From assembly GCA_023428295.1 (NCBI GenBank), contig JAEYYV010000309.1, forward strand, positions 1-56,078: DNA of 56,078 nt, in the 5' to 3' direction. The stretch's first letter is position 1. Each line of letters starts with the position of its first letter. The stretch comes from Pseudomonadota bacterium. Its GTDB lineage: Bacteria > Myxococcota_A > Polyangia > Haliangiales > Haliangiaceae. The notes beneath the pieces were generated by a model. That model searched no databases. It was not told the origin of the DNA and saw only the letters and a list, made by a program, of their open reading frames with translations. Both the position numbers and the translations under genes were made by a program. Below, in pieces: positions 1-7,668 of the stretch.

Positions 1-371
1 ACATCGACATGTACGCGCGCGTGATGGCCGACGCCGAGAAGGCCGGCAAGCGCGTCGCCGACGACGTTCGCTTCTTCCTGCAGTTCGGATCGCAAGAGGT
101 GGAGGCGTACGCCAAGGAGCGCGGCTACATCGACCTGTTCGAACGCACCGGCGTGAAGCTCATCAAGCCGGGTTGCGGCGCGTGCATCGGCTGCGGCCCC
201 GGCGTGTCCGAGAAGGGTGACGAGGTCACCGTGTCCGCGATCAATCGCAACTACAAGGGTCGGTCGGGGCCGGGCAAGCTGTATCTCGCATCTCCCCTGA
301 CCGTCGCCGCGTCCGCCGTCACCGGCGAGATCGTCGAGTACCGGGACGGGATGTTCGATGGCAAGGGCTAA
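1..371 (+). CDS. Aconitase / 3-isopropylmalate dehydratase large-subunit family, C-terminal part
   Basis: The gene enters from the left edge in frame (first full codon at base 3) and stops at 369-371, so only about the last 122 residues are present. The motif PGCGACIGCGPG carries a Cys-x-x-Cys pair typical of the 4Fe-4S cluster ligands, and it is followed by SAINRNYKGRSGPG and YLASPLTVAASAVTG, the conserved C-terminal blocks of this family. Members isomerise hydroxy-acids through the cluster in the cytoplasm (citrate, isopropylmalate or homocitrate). The substrate cannot be told from this fragment, and no leuD/leuB-like gene follows. The last 14 bases overlap the next gene, which suggests co-transcription. 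Confidence 0.85.
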   Translation, partial: IDMYARVMADAEKAGKRVADDVRFFLQFGSQEVEAYAKERGYIDLFERTGVKLIKPGCGACIGCGPGVSEKGDEVTVSAINRNYKGRSGPGKLYLASPLTVAASAVTGEIVEYRDGMFDGKG

Positions 372-759
372 GAAGCCCGCCATCACCGTCGTCACGATCC
401 TCGAGAGCAAACGCCCTCTCGTGGCGTTGCGTGGGTTCCTCGCGACGATCGGAGAGCGGCCCACCGTGCAACAGGCGCAGATCGCGCTCGGCTCCGCACA
501 GCTCGCGCTCGCGGATGACGATCCCGATGCGCCTGCGCTGATCGATCTGATCCTCGATCATTGGGATCGCTTCCCCGTTCGCTCGGGCTTTCACGCCGAA
601 GCGTTCCTCGAGAACGCGTTCCACGCCGACGGAGATCCGGCGCGGCTCGAGCGCGTGCTCATGTACGCGATGGCGAGCGGCATCGATCTGCTCGACGAGG
701 AGCCACCTCTGCCGCCGCCCGTCTTCGACGAGGACGAGGACGCGCTCCGGCTCAACTAG
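358..759 (+). CDS. Hypothetical acidic protein, 133 aa
   Basis: The ATG at 358 lies inside the end of the aconitase-family gene in another frame, a 14-base overlap typical of coupled genes. The product begins with a lysine-rich MARAKK stretch and ends in an acidic Pro-rich tail (EEPPLPPPVFDEDEDALRLN). The middle looks helical, with no signal peptide, membrane segment or known motif. Its stop overlaps the stop of the convergent radical SAM gene by four bases at 756-759. Function is unknown; the position suggests a lineage-specific protein made with the aconitase-family enzyme. Confidence 0.65.
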   Translation: MARAKKPAITVVTILESKRPLVALRGFLATIGERPTVQQAQIALGSAQLALADDDPDAPALIDLILDHWDRFPVRSGFHAEAFLENAFHADGDPARLERVLMYAMASGIDLLDEEPPLPPPVFDEDEDALRLN

Positions 760-1328
760 CGCGGCTGCTTGAGCTTCAGCGGGTTCACGCCCGTGAGCAC
801 GACCGCGCCGTCCTTGCCGATGCGGATCTCCGCGACCGGCGTGCCCTCCACCTGATCGCGCGAGTAGCGCTCCGTGAGCACCTGGATGCGTTGATTGCCG
901 GAGCCGCGAAGTCCGGTCGCGAGGCGTTCGCTGGCGACGTAGCGGCCATCGACGAGAATATCGAGGCGCGCGAGCACGGCAGGCCCGTCGGGGAGCGCGC
1001 GGATCTCGTCGATCGTGTAGCCCGAGAAGGCGAGCGTCGACATGCCGAGCGCTCGCGCGGCGTCGAGGAGCGCGATGCTCGCCGGTGCTTGCTGCAGCGG
1101 CTCACCGCCGGAGAGCGACAGTCCTTCGCTGCCCGCATCGCGCGCCGCGCGCATCTCGTCTGCGAGCTGGGCGATGGTCACCTCGCGACCGCCGCGCGCG
1201 TCGTGCGTGGTGGGGTTGAAGCACCCGGGGCAGCCGAGCGTGCAGCCCTGCATCCACACGACGAAGCGCGAGCCCGGCCCGTTCGCTCGGCTCTTCGGCT
1301 CGGTCGCGTGGATGCGAGCGACGATCAC
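756..1328 (-). CDS. Radical SAM activating-enzyme-like protein (NrdG/PflA-like), 190 aa
   Basis: The protein has the CxxxCxxC cluster motif (CTLGCPGC, about residues 29-36) preceded by SRFVVWMQG, then the SAM-binding GGE motif (LSLSGGEPLQQ). This is the layout of small glycyl-radical-enzyme activases such as NrdG. Such enzymes use a 4Fe-4S cluster to cleave S-adenosylmethionine. The start chosen is GTG at 1328-1326, because it overlaps the stop of the upstream TldE-like gene as GTGA (1325-1328), indicating translational coupling. No glycyl radical enzyme is visible nearby, so the partner is unknown. Its coupling to a TldD/TldE pair is unusual and could mean peptide modification, but that is inference. 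Confidence 0.85.
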   Translation of the reverse strand: MIVARIHATEPKSRANGPGSRFVVWMQGCTLGCPGCFNPTTHDARGGREVTIAQLADEMRAARDAGSEGLSLSGGEPLQQAPASIALLDAARALGMSTLAFSGYTIDEIRALPDGPAVLARLDILVDGRYVASERLATGLRGSGNQRIQVLTERYSRDQVEGTPVAEIRIGKDGAVVLTGVNPLKLKQPR

Positions 1329-3172
1329 TTGGGCTTCGGGACGAGCGGCTGCGGGCGATCGCCGACGGTGACGCCGCGAACATCGAGGCGCTTCATCAGG
1401 ATGTCCGGCGTCACGATGCCACTCTCGATACCGCCCGACGGAACGAATCCGTCGTCGGTGCCGCCGGTGAGCCGCAGCTGCAGCTGGCTCTCCGTCGCCG
1501 CGAGGAAGTTGTACGTGATGGTCTCTTTGCTCGTTCCGATGACGTCTTCCCACGCCGTGATCGGAACTTGATCGAGCTGCACGCCACGCACGAGCTCTTC
1601 GGTGCCGTTCGGATAGACCTTGTACGCGAGCACTGCCGGCGGAGGCAGGTTGATATCGGTGGTCTTGATCATCTGAACGAGCTCGCGACGCGACCACTCG
1701 GGCGCGCTCGTGATCGCGGCGTCGTCGAAGCGGCGGATCACGAGGCCGTACTTGAGGCCCGCACCGCGCGCCGTGGTGAGCAAACGATCGCGAAGCGCCT
1801 TGCGCGGAACGCTTCCCTTGCCCGAGACGAACAGGTTCGTCGCGCTGCCGTGGAACGCGCCACCATCGGCGGTGCGGCGCGCGTGCCCGTTGGACACTTG
1901 CCCCTTCTGCGATGGCGTACGCGACAGAAGCAACGTCTTCAAGAAGCCGTCCTTGATCACCTCGACGCGCTTCGCCTCGACGCCTTCGTCGTCGATCTTG
2001 TAGCCGCCGATGAGCGCCTTGCCGCCGCCCTCGTGCGCCGTGGGATCGTCGACCACCGTCAGCGTCGGAGCGAGCACGCGAACACCGACTTGATCGGTGA
2101 ACGCACCGCCGAAGCTCTTTGCTTCTTGCGGGTTCAAGCCCTCGGGGACCGGCGTACCGCCGAGGTTGGGCGCGAGCGAGAAGCGCAACAGGCCCACCGC
2201 GCCCTCGCCCTCGAACAGCACCGGGCCGCGGTAGCGCTCCATCACGGGCGCCTTGCCGAGCTGCGCGATCAGGTCGGCGATCTTCTTTGCCTCCTCGGTC
2301 AGCTCCTTGTCGTTCGGCAGATCCTTGGCCGTGTGACCGTAGCGCAGGAAGTACTGCGACAGCGGCGCACCGTCGGCGGCTTGTCCCGTCGCCGCGATCA
2401 CCACGCCGCTCGCGCGACGCGTGTCGGTGACGCTCGTGCCCTCCGTGGTCAGGTACCAGCGGCGCTCGAGGTAGCTCGTGACAGCGACGCGCGAATCGCG
2501 GATGTGCCCGAGGTCGCGGAAGTTCGCCGACAGCGCCTTCGCGCGCGCCTCCAGCTCGTCGAGCCTCTCGAGCTCGGGGACGAGCACGGGCTCCTCGCTG
2601 ACCACGGCCTTGGCCGGCGTCCAGCCCGGTACATCCGCGCTGCGTCCACCGCCCGCGCGACGTGCGTCGAGCTTGGCGCGCAGCTGCATGAGCGCCTCTT
2701 TGTACGCGGCGTCGGTGACGAGCCACGCGGCGCGTCTCGCGATGCGCGGTGTTGCCTCGAGCGGCAGGTTCAGCGCGGCGACGCCGTCGATCTCGTCGGC
2801 GTTCGGCACGGCGTAGTTGCTGTTGTCGACGCCGCCGAACTCGACGCGAACGCGGGCTTCGATGTTCACGAAGTGACGGTTGCGCTTGCTCGTGGTTTGG
2901 CCGAGCGAGGCAGCGACGTCATTCACGTCGACCTCGGTGATCTTGTACGAGATGACCGACGGCTTTGGCGCGCCCGGAATCTGCAGCGAGCTGAGGCTGC
3001 GGTTCATCTCCTCGGCGACCGCGTCGACGATGTCGTTGGTCACCGCCTTGGACGGTGGGCCCTTCGGCAGCTCCTTCTTGTCGTCCTTCGGGACCGCGTT
3101 TGCCTCGCGCCCCTGCGGGACGAGCGAGAGCGGCACGACGACGAGTGCGGCGAACAGATACGAGCGCTTCAC
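1325..3172 (-). CDS. Exported TldE/PmbA-like protein, 615 aa, no zinc motif
   Basis: C-terminal parts match the TldD/PmbA family: IDDEGVEAKRVEVIKDGFLKTLL, the SNGHAR block, and a long beta-rich tail ending near GGIESGIVTPDILMKRLDV. The position where TldD carries HExxxH reads EGEGAVGLLRF, so the zinc site is absent, as in TldE partners. The N-terminus KRSYLFAALVVVPLSLVPQGREANA is a Sec-type signal peptide, placing it outside the cytoplasm. Start is GTG at 3172-3170: it overlaps the upstream TldD stop as GTGA and has an AAGGAGG ribosome site 5-6 bases upstream. At 615 aa it is much longer than the usual 450-aa TldE. It probably forms a heterodimer with the upstream TldD. Confidence 0.85.
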   Translation of the reverse strand: MKRSYLFAALVVVPLSLVPQGREANAVPKDDKKELPKGPPSKAVTNDIVDAVAEEMNRSLSSLQIPGAPKPSVISYKITEVDVNDVAASLGQTTSKRNRHFVNIEARVRVEFGGVDNSNYAVPNADEIDGVAALNLPLEATPRIARRAAWLVTDAAYKEALMQLRAKLDARRAGGGRSADVPGWTPAKAVVSEEPVLVPELERLDELEARAKALSANFRDLGHIRDSRVAVTSYLERRWYLTTEGTSVTDTRRASGVVIAATGQAADGAPLSQYFLRYGHTAKDLPNDKELTEEAKKIADLIAQLGKAPVMERYRGPVLFEGEGAVGLLRFSLAPNLGGTPVPEGLNPQEAKSFGGAFTDQVGVRVLAPTLTVVDDPTAHEGGGKALIGGYKIDDEGVEAKRVEVIKDGFLKTLLLSRTPSQKGQVSNGHARRTADGGAFHGSATNLFVSGKGSVPRKALRDRLLTTARGAGLKYGLVIRRFDDAAITSAPEWSRRELVQMIKTTDINLPPPAVLAYKVYPNGTEELVRGVQLDQVPITAWEDVIGTSKETITYNFLAATESQLQLRLTGGTDDGFVPSGGIESGIVTPDILMKRLDVRGVTVGDRPQPLVPKPK

Positions 3173-4992
3173 GGCGCCTCCTTCGACACGGTCGCCGATT
3201 GGCGAATCGACGGCGGCTGGAGCAGTGGTGGACGATCGGGCGGGATGAAGCCCTTCTCGATCTCGAGCTTCTCGATGAGCAGCGACGGCGCCGACGCAGA
3301 CACCGGCACCCAACCGCTCTCCGCGCCGCACACGCCGTTGAACGTCTCGATCTCGCGGCTCGCCGCGCGGATCGATTGCAGCGCCACGAGCGGCGTGCCG
3401 CTGATGTCGATGCCGCGCACGAGCTCGCGCTTTCCGTCGGGATAGAGGCGATACGCCATCACGGGGTTCACCTTGAACGCCTGTGGCGCGAACGCGCTCG
3501 TGTTGGTGAAGCCGCCCGAGATGTCCGTGAAGATCATCCCGTACGGGCGGCCCTGCTTCTTGATCTCCTCGATCAGCATCTTCTCGAGATCCACGCGCGG
3601 CACGCTCTTCGTGGTCTCGACCACGAGATTGCCCTGACGCGCGACCGGCGGGAGGCCCGGCTGATGGCGCCCATGACCGTTGGACGTGGGGAAGCCCTTG
3701 ATCGGGTTGCGCCCCATCACGAAGCCGACGAGCTTTCCGTTGTCGATCAGCGGAACGCGACGCGCGCGCACGCCTTCATCGTCGAAGCGATAGAAGCCGT
3801 TGAGCTGCACGCCGTTCAGCGTGGTGATCTGCGGATCGTCATAGACGCTCAGCCACTCGGGCGCGATGTCCCTGCCGACATAGCTCGCGAACGTCTGGCC
3901 ACTCGTCAGCTGCTTCTGCCGGTGCCCCTCGATGCGGTGGCCGAACACCTCGTGGAAGAACACGCCGGCGGCACGTCCCTCGAGGATCGCGGGACCGACG
4001 TACGGCTCCGCGAGCGGTGCATCGTTGAGATCCGCGAGGTCCTTGGTGACCGTCACGATCATCTTGTCGACCTCGGAGTCCGGCGGGAGATCCGCGGGCT
4101 GGCGGCCGAACCGCTGCTCGAGGCGCGACAGGCTCATGCCGTCGTCGGACTTCACACCGACGGAGACGGCGAGCTGCGCGCTGGTCCACGACTGCTGGAT
4201 CGCGGTGCCCTCGCTGTTCACGTACCAGTTCGTGGTCTGCGTGAACAGCACGCTGCACGTGCCGCGCGTCGCCGCTCCCTTCAGCGCCTTGGCCGAGCAC
4301 CGCTTCAAGCGATCGATCCACTGCGCTTTGTCGAACTCGAGCTTGGTGGGCGCTTCGGCGTACGTCTCGGCCTTGTCGGGCGCGAAGTCCGGCGCCGTCT
4401 GGCCGCCCTTCAGGGTCGACTGATCCTGCCGTACGTAGTTCAGCGCGGTGACGGCCTCGCGGTACCGGCGATCCGTCTCGAGCCACAGCGCGTTCGCGAT
4501 CGCCTGCTTGTCCTCGCCGAACGGCACCACACCGCGGCGATTGAGCGGCGAGTTGAGGCCGTTGTCGTCGCTCGCGAGGTTGCGCGTGTTGTCGAGGCCG
4601 GGCGTGCCGACGCGAACCTCCACGTCGAGGTTCCGCGCGGTGTCGTCGCTATCGGAGATCAGCGCCCCGCCTTCTGCCTCGAGGCTGACCGAGCGCAGCT
4701 CGACGAGCTGGTAGGCCAAGAAGTGCGCGGGCTCTTTCTCCGCCTTGAGCGCCGCGAACTCGCGAGCGTTCTCTTCCTTGAGGATGTCGAGGATCGGCGA
4801 CTTCTTGTCGGGAGCGTTGTTCTGCGTCGGCTCGCTCTTGGTGACTTCGATCTTGCTGGGGATCGGAGGCAGATCGACCTTCATCTCCCCGGTGGGCGGC
4901 CCCGGCAGCTTGGGGGTATCGACCTTGGTCGTGCCATTGCCGGGACAACCACAAAGCCCGGCGACGGCGCCGAGCGAGAGCATCCAACGCAT
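3169..4992 (-). CDS. Exported TldD-like zinc metalloprotease, lipoprotein, 607 aa
   Basis: The protein has the TldD zinc motif HEVFGH (HExxxH) inside FFHEVFGHRIEGHR, the DDEGVRARRVPLIDNGKLVGF block, and the downstream NGVCGAESGWVPV segment whose Cys corresponds to the third metal ligand in TldD. The family cleaves small unfolded peptides, for example microcin B17 leaders, as a TldD/TldE heterodimer that is normally cytoplasmic. Here the N-terminus (MRWMLSLGAVAGLCGCPGN) looks like a lipoprotein signal with a lipobox-like LCGC, so the pair is probably exported. It is first in a three-gene minus-strand operon with TldE-like and radical SAM genes, each joined by a 4-base overlap. Confidence 0.88.
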   Translation of the reverse strand: MRWMLSLGAVAGLCGCPGNGTTKVDTPKLPGPPTGEMKVDLPPIPSKIEVTKSEPTQNNAPDKKSPILDILKEENAREFAALKAEKEPAHFLAYQLVELRSVSLEAEGGALISDSDDTARNLDVEVRVGTPGLDNTRNLASDDNGLNSPLNRRGVVPFGEDKQAIANALWLETDRRYREAVTALNYVRQDQSTLKGGQTAPDFAPDKAETYAEAPTKLEFDKAQWIDRLKRCSAKALKGAATRGTCSVLFTQTTNWYVNSEGTAIQQSWTSAQLAVSVGVKSDDGMSLSRLEQRFGRQPADLPPDSEVDKMIVTVTKDLADLNDAPLAEPYVGPAILEGRAAGVFFHEVFGHRIEGHRQKQLTSGQTFASYVGRDIAPEWLSVYDDPQITTLNGVQLNGFYRFDDEGVRARRVPLIDNGKLVGFVMGRNPIKGFPTSNGHGRHQPGLPPVARQGNLVVETTKSVPRVDLEKMLIEEIKKQGRPYGMIFTDISGGFTNTSAFAPQAFKVNPVMAYRLYPDGKRELVRGIDISGTPLVALQSIRAASREIETFNGVCGAESGWVPVSASAPSLLIEKLEIEKGFIPPDRPPLLQPPSIRQSATVSKEAP

Positions 4993-5013
4993 ATGTCCGA
5001 AACACTAGCACGG

Positions 5014-5020
5014 GTATACT
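5014..5020 (+). promoter_or_regulatory. Possible shared -10 region between divergent tldD-like and receiver genes
   Basis: Only 38 bases separate the divergent starts at 4992 and 5031. A TATACT hexamer at 5015-5020 reads as a -10 box for the plus strand and overlaps a TATACC on the minus strand. If used rightward, transcription would begin within a few bases of the GTG start, giving a nearly leaderless message. No clear -35 box is visible, so this is weak. Confidence 0.25.
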
Positions 5021-5030
5021 CGGCGCCACG

Positions 5031-5846
5031 GTGTCCTCCGGAGGTCCTACCGCGCTCGTCATTCACGATGACGGCGACACGCTGGACCTCCTCGTGCGCC
5101 TCTTCGAAGCGAGCGGATTTGACGTCATCACAGCCGTGACGGGCTTTCGCGCGCAGGCGCATCTCGAGGGCGATCGGAGAATCGATGTCGTCGTCGCCCC
5201 GTGGGACACCGCCCACAGCGTCGGCGGCGAGGTCTATCGCTGGTCGCTTCAGAAGAGGTACGACCTGCGCGACCAGTTCGTCTTCATCGGCGCCGATATT
5301 CCCGGCGAGCTCGATCGCATCGTCGCGGGGCGATGCCTCGTGGTCTCGATGGCGCGCCCCGCGGAGATCGTTCGTGTCGCACATGCCGCAGTCCGCCGGC
5401 GAACCCAGCTCGAGGCGATGCGCGACGCGATGTCCGAGGCGGACACCACCAAGCCGCGTCTGCTCCTCGCCGACGACGATCCGATGCTGCTCATGATCAT
5501 GGGCGACTTGCTCGGCGACACGTACACCGTGACGCGCGTCGAGAGTGGCCACGCGGCGATCGTCCTCCTCGAGCACGAGGACTTCGACGCGATCGTCGCG
5601 GACTGGCAGATGGACGATGGCAACGGCGCCGATGTCTATCGCTGGCTCGAGCTGCACCGCCCGTCGCTCACCTCGCGCGTCGTGTTTCTCTCGACGAACG
5701 AAGCTGATGACGCCAGCTCCGTCGCACCCGGCCGCCCGATGTTCCGCAAAGGCCAGGACTCCATCGCGCTGACCACCGTGCTGAACGAGATCGTTCGCCA
5801 GGTTCGCGGTGAGTCCAACCCCGGCATCATCCCGCCTGAGGTATGA
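5031..5846 (+). CDS. Double receiver-domain response regulator, 271 aa
   Basis: Two CheY-like domains lie in tandem with no output domain. The second (about 140-255) is intact: LLADDDP acidic pocket, IVADWQM with the phospho-acceptor Asp, FLST and the FRKG lysine. The first (about 8-115) is degenerate: the acidic pair is present (IHDDGD) but the acceptor position reads VVAPWDT, with Pro where Asp is expected. It therefore probably works as a phosphorelay or protein-interaction module. GTG at 5031 is the only reasonable start. The gene overlaps or abuts corA downstream (stop 5844-5846, next start 5854). No cognate kinase is adjacent. Confidence 0.8.
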   Translation: MSSGGPTALVIHDDGDTLDLLVRLFEASGFDVITAVTGFRAQAHLEGDRRIDVVVAPWDTAHSVGGEVYRWSLQKRYDLRDQFVFIGADIPGELDRIVAGRCLVVSMARPAEIVRVAHAAVRRRTQLEAMRDAMSEADTTKPRLLLADDDPMLLMIMGDLLGDTYTVTRVESGHAAIVLLEHEDFDAIVADWQMDDGNGADVYRWLELHRPSLTSRVVFLSTNEADDASSVAPGRPMFRKGQDSIALTTVLNEIVRQVRGESNPGIIPPEV

Positions 5847-5853
5847 AGCAACC

Positions 5854-6885
5854 GTGTTGGCGCGGATCCTCGATGGCACGAAGCTGACGTCGACCACATC
5901 GCTCGAGGACATCAGGAGCGCGCTCGCCGCCAAGAAGCCGATCTGGATCGAGCTCGAGCGGCACACGCCCGACGCCGACAAGCTCCTCGCCGACGTCCTG
6001 AAGCTGCACCCGCTCACGATCGAGGACGTGTGGGGACCGCGCGGTCAGCCCAAGATCGACGACTTCGACGAGTACCTCTACGTGATCCTGCACGGCGTTG
6101 GATCCAAGAAGCGCGACAAGCTCGAGCTCGTGGAGATCGACGTGGTCATCGGCGAGCACTGGCTCGTCACGCACGATCGCGATGGCCTCGTCGCCGACGA
6201 TATCGGCACCGAGCTCGATCACTCGCCGCGCCTGCTCGTCAAAGGCGTCGCGTGGCTCGCGCACGCGGTCATCGATCGCGCGGTCGATCGCTACCTCCCG
6301 GTCATCGATCAGCTCGACGCGGAGATCGAGCAGCTCGAGAACGACGTGCTGTCCAAAGCGGGCACGCCGCGCGGCAGCCGCGTGCTGAAGCGCATCCTCG
6401 GCTTCAAGCGCACGCTTCAGGATCTGCGGCGCATGTCGATCCACCAGCGCGAGATCCTCCTGCGCCTCTCGCGTGGCGACTTCGGCGAGATTCCGCCCGA
6501 AGCGATTCCGTTCTACCGCGATGTCTACGATCACTTCCTGCGCATCAACGACATCGCCGAGGGCTATCGCGATCTCGTGACCTCCGCGCTCGACGCCTAC
6601 CTGAGCGTGCAGAGCAATCGCCTGAACGAGGTGATGAAGACGCTGACGCTGATGTCGACGGTGATGCTGCCGCTGACGTTCATCGTCGGGCTCTACGGCA
6701 TGAACTTCAAGCACATGCCGGAGCTCGAGTGGGTGCACGGCTATCCGTTCGCGCTCGGCCTCATGGCAGCGGTCACGATCGGCATCCTCGTGTTCTTCCG
6801 CGTGAAGGGCTACATCGGCGCGCGAGACCGCGATCCGCGAGCGCCGCGTACGCGAACACCGCGACGCCCCGCCGCCAACAAATGA
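5854..6885 (+). CDS. corA: CorA-type magnesium/cobalt transporter, 343 aa
   Basis: The CorA signature YGMNF follows a hydrophobic segment (TVMLPLTFIVGL), and a second membrane helix follows (ALGLMAAVTIGILVFF), ending in a basic tail. The long N-terminal cytoplasmic domain has the family's TIEDVWGPRGQPKIDDFDEYLYVIL region and extended helices. CorA pentamers import Mg2+ or Co2+ through the inner membrane. The GTG at 5854 (VLARILDG) is preferred because the earlier ATG at 5809 lies deep inside the preceding gene; GAGG lies 12 bases upstream. Eight bases separate it from the response regulator stop, so the two are probably one transcript. Confidence 0.9.
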   Translation: MLARILDGTKLTSTTSLEDIRSALAAKKPIWIELERHTPDADKLLADVLKLHPLTIEDVWGPRGQPKIDDFDEYLYVILHGVGSKKRDKLELVEIDVVIGEHWLVTHDRDGLVADDIGTELDHSPRLLVKGVAWLAHAVIDRAVDRYLPVIDQLDAEIEQLENDVLSKAGTPRGSRVLKRILGFKRTLQDLRRMSIHQREILLRLSRGDFGEIPPEAIPFYRDVYDHFLRINDIAEGYRDLVTSALDAYLSVQSNRLNEVMKTLTLMSTVMLPLTFIVGLYGMNFKHMPELEWVHGYPFALGLMAAVTIGILVFFRVKGYIGARDRDPRAPRTRTPRRPAANK

Positions 6886-6913
6886 CTGCACAGCGAACGA
6901 GCGCCCGCAGTCA
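6883..6913. terminator. Inverted repeat between convergent corA and PH-domain gene
   Basis: Arms TGACTGC (6883-6889) and GCAGTCA (6907-6913) pair perfectly with a 17-base loop. The repeat begins at the corA stop codon and lies just before the end of the convergent gene at 6922. There is no T-run, so it may be a weak or factor-assisted terminator for both genes. Confidence 0.4.
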
Positions 6914-6921
6914 CCGTGGGC

Positions 6922-7620
6922 TCAGCTGACGACGCCGTAGACGTTCTTGTTCTGACGCTGCAGCTCGATCGAATCGCGGAGGTTCTCGAACAGCTCGCGC
7001 GAGGCCGGCAGTCCGACGATCTCGACGTGCGGCGTGGTGACGTCCGAGGCGTACACGTCGATGTGCGCGATGCCCAAGATGCGATCGATGAGGTTCTGGC
7101 GATAGCTCACGTCTTTGCAGCGCCAGAGCTGGAGCACCTCGATCCTCTTCGAGAGCAACCCGCGCTCGGTCTCGATCACCGACGAGGTCACGCGGAAGCG
7201 AATCGAGCGGCGATAGATGGTGAGGCCGAACATGTAGACGGCCGCTGCGGCGATCGGAATGATCACGCCGAGGATCTTGGTGCCCGTCGGGGTGTTCGCG
7301 TCGGACAGCGCACGCATGATCGCGATGGCGATCAGCGCCGCGAGTCCCGCCGCGATGTAATAACCGAGGTACGCCTTCCACGACGGGACGCCGCTGTAGA
7401 GCACGCGCTTGTCCGACTCGACGTCCGTGCTCGTCGAGCGCGTGAACGGCGGTCCTGGCTTCTCGACGGGCGCGGGTGCCGGGGCGGGTGCGGCCGCAGG
7501 TGCCGACGCGACCAGCGCCTTTGCCGCTTCAGGAGGAGCGGCGCTGAGGAAGGAGTTGCAGAAGCGACACTTGATCGCTTCGTCCTGAATCTCCTCGGCG
7601 CAGAACGGGCATTTCTTCAT
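6922..7620 (-). CDS. Zinc-ribbon plus bacterial PH-domain membrane protein, 232 aa
   Basis: The N-terminus MKKCPFCAEEIQDEAIKCRFC is a rubredoxin-like zinc ribbon with two CxxC pairs. An Ala/Pro linker follows (about 27-60), then two membrane helices (about 85-130: YIAAGLAALIAIAIM and GVIIPIAAAAVYMFGLTIY), then a bPH2/YdbT-like domain beginning RRSIRFRVTSSVIETERGLLSKRIEVLQL. This architecture is common in proteins of unknown role at the inner membrane. ATG at 7620 is the natural start because the zinc ribbon begins at residue 4. It is convergent with corA. Confidence 0.8.
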   Translation of the reverse strand: MKKCPFCAEEIQDEAIKCRFCNSFLSAAPPEAAKALVASAPAAAPAPAPAPVEKPGPPFTRSTSTDVESDKRVLYSGVPSWKAYLGYYIAAGLAALIAIAIMRALSDANTPTGTKILGVIIPIAAAAVYMFGLTIYRRSIRFRVTSSVIETERGLLSKRIEVLQLWRCKDVSYRQNLIDRILGIAHIDVYASDVTTPHVEIVGLPASRELFENLRDSIELQRQNKNVYGVVS

Positions 7621-7668
7621 CTCAATCTACCTTCGCACTCCCCCACGGAGTGCTACGCGACCATCACG

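Noticed and set aside
1568..5139. Very long plus-strand open frames (1568-3445, 3055-5139) opposite the TldD operon
   Set aside because: They are antisense to proteins with clear catalytic motifs and signal peptides, and their translations are Arg/Ala/Asp-rich without domains. High GC leaves few stops on the opposite strand.
5820..5860. Magnesium riboswitch before corA
   Set aside because: Only 7 bases separate the genes, leaving no room for an aptamer.
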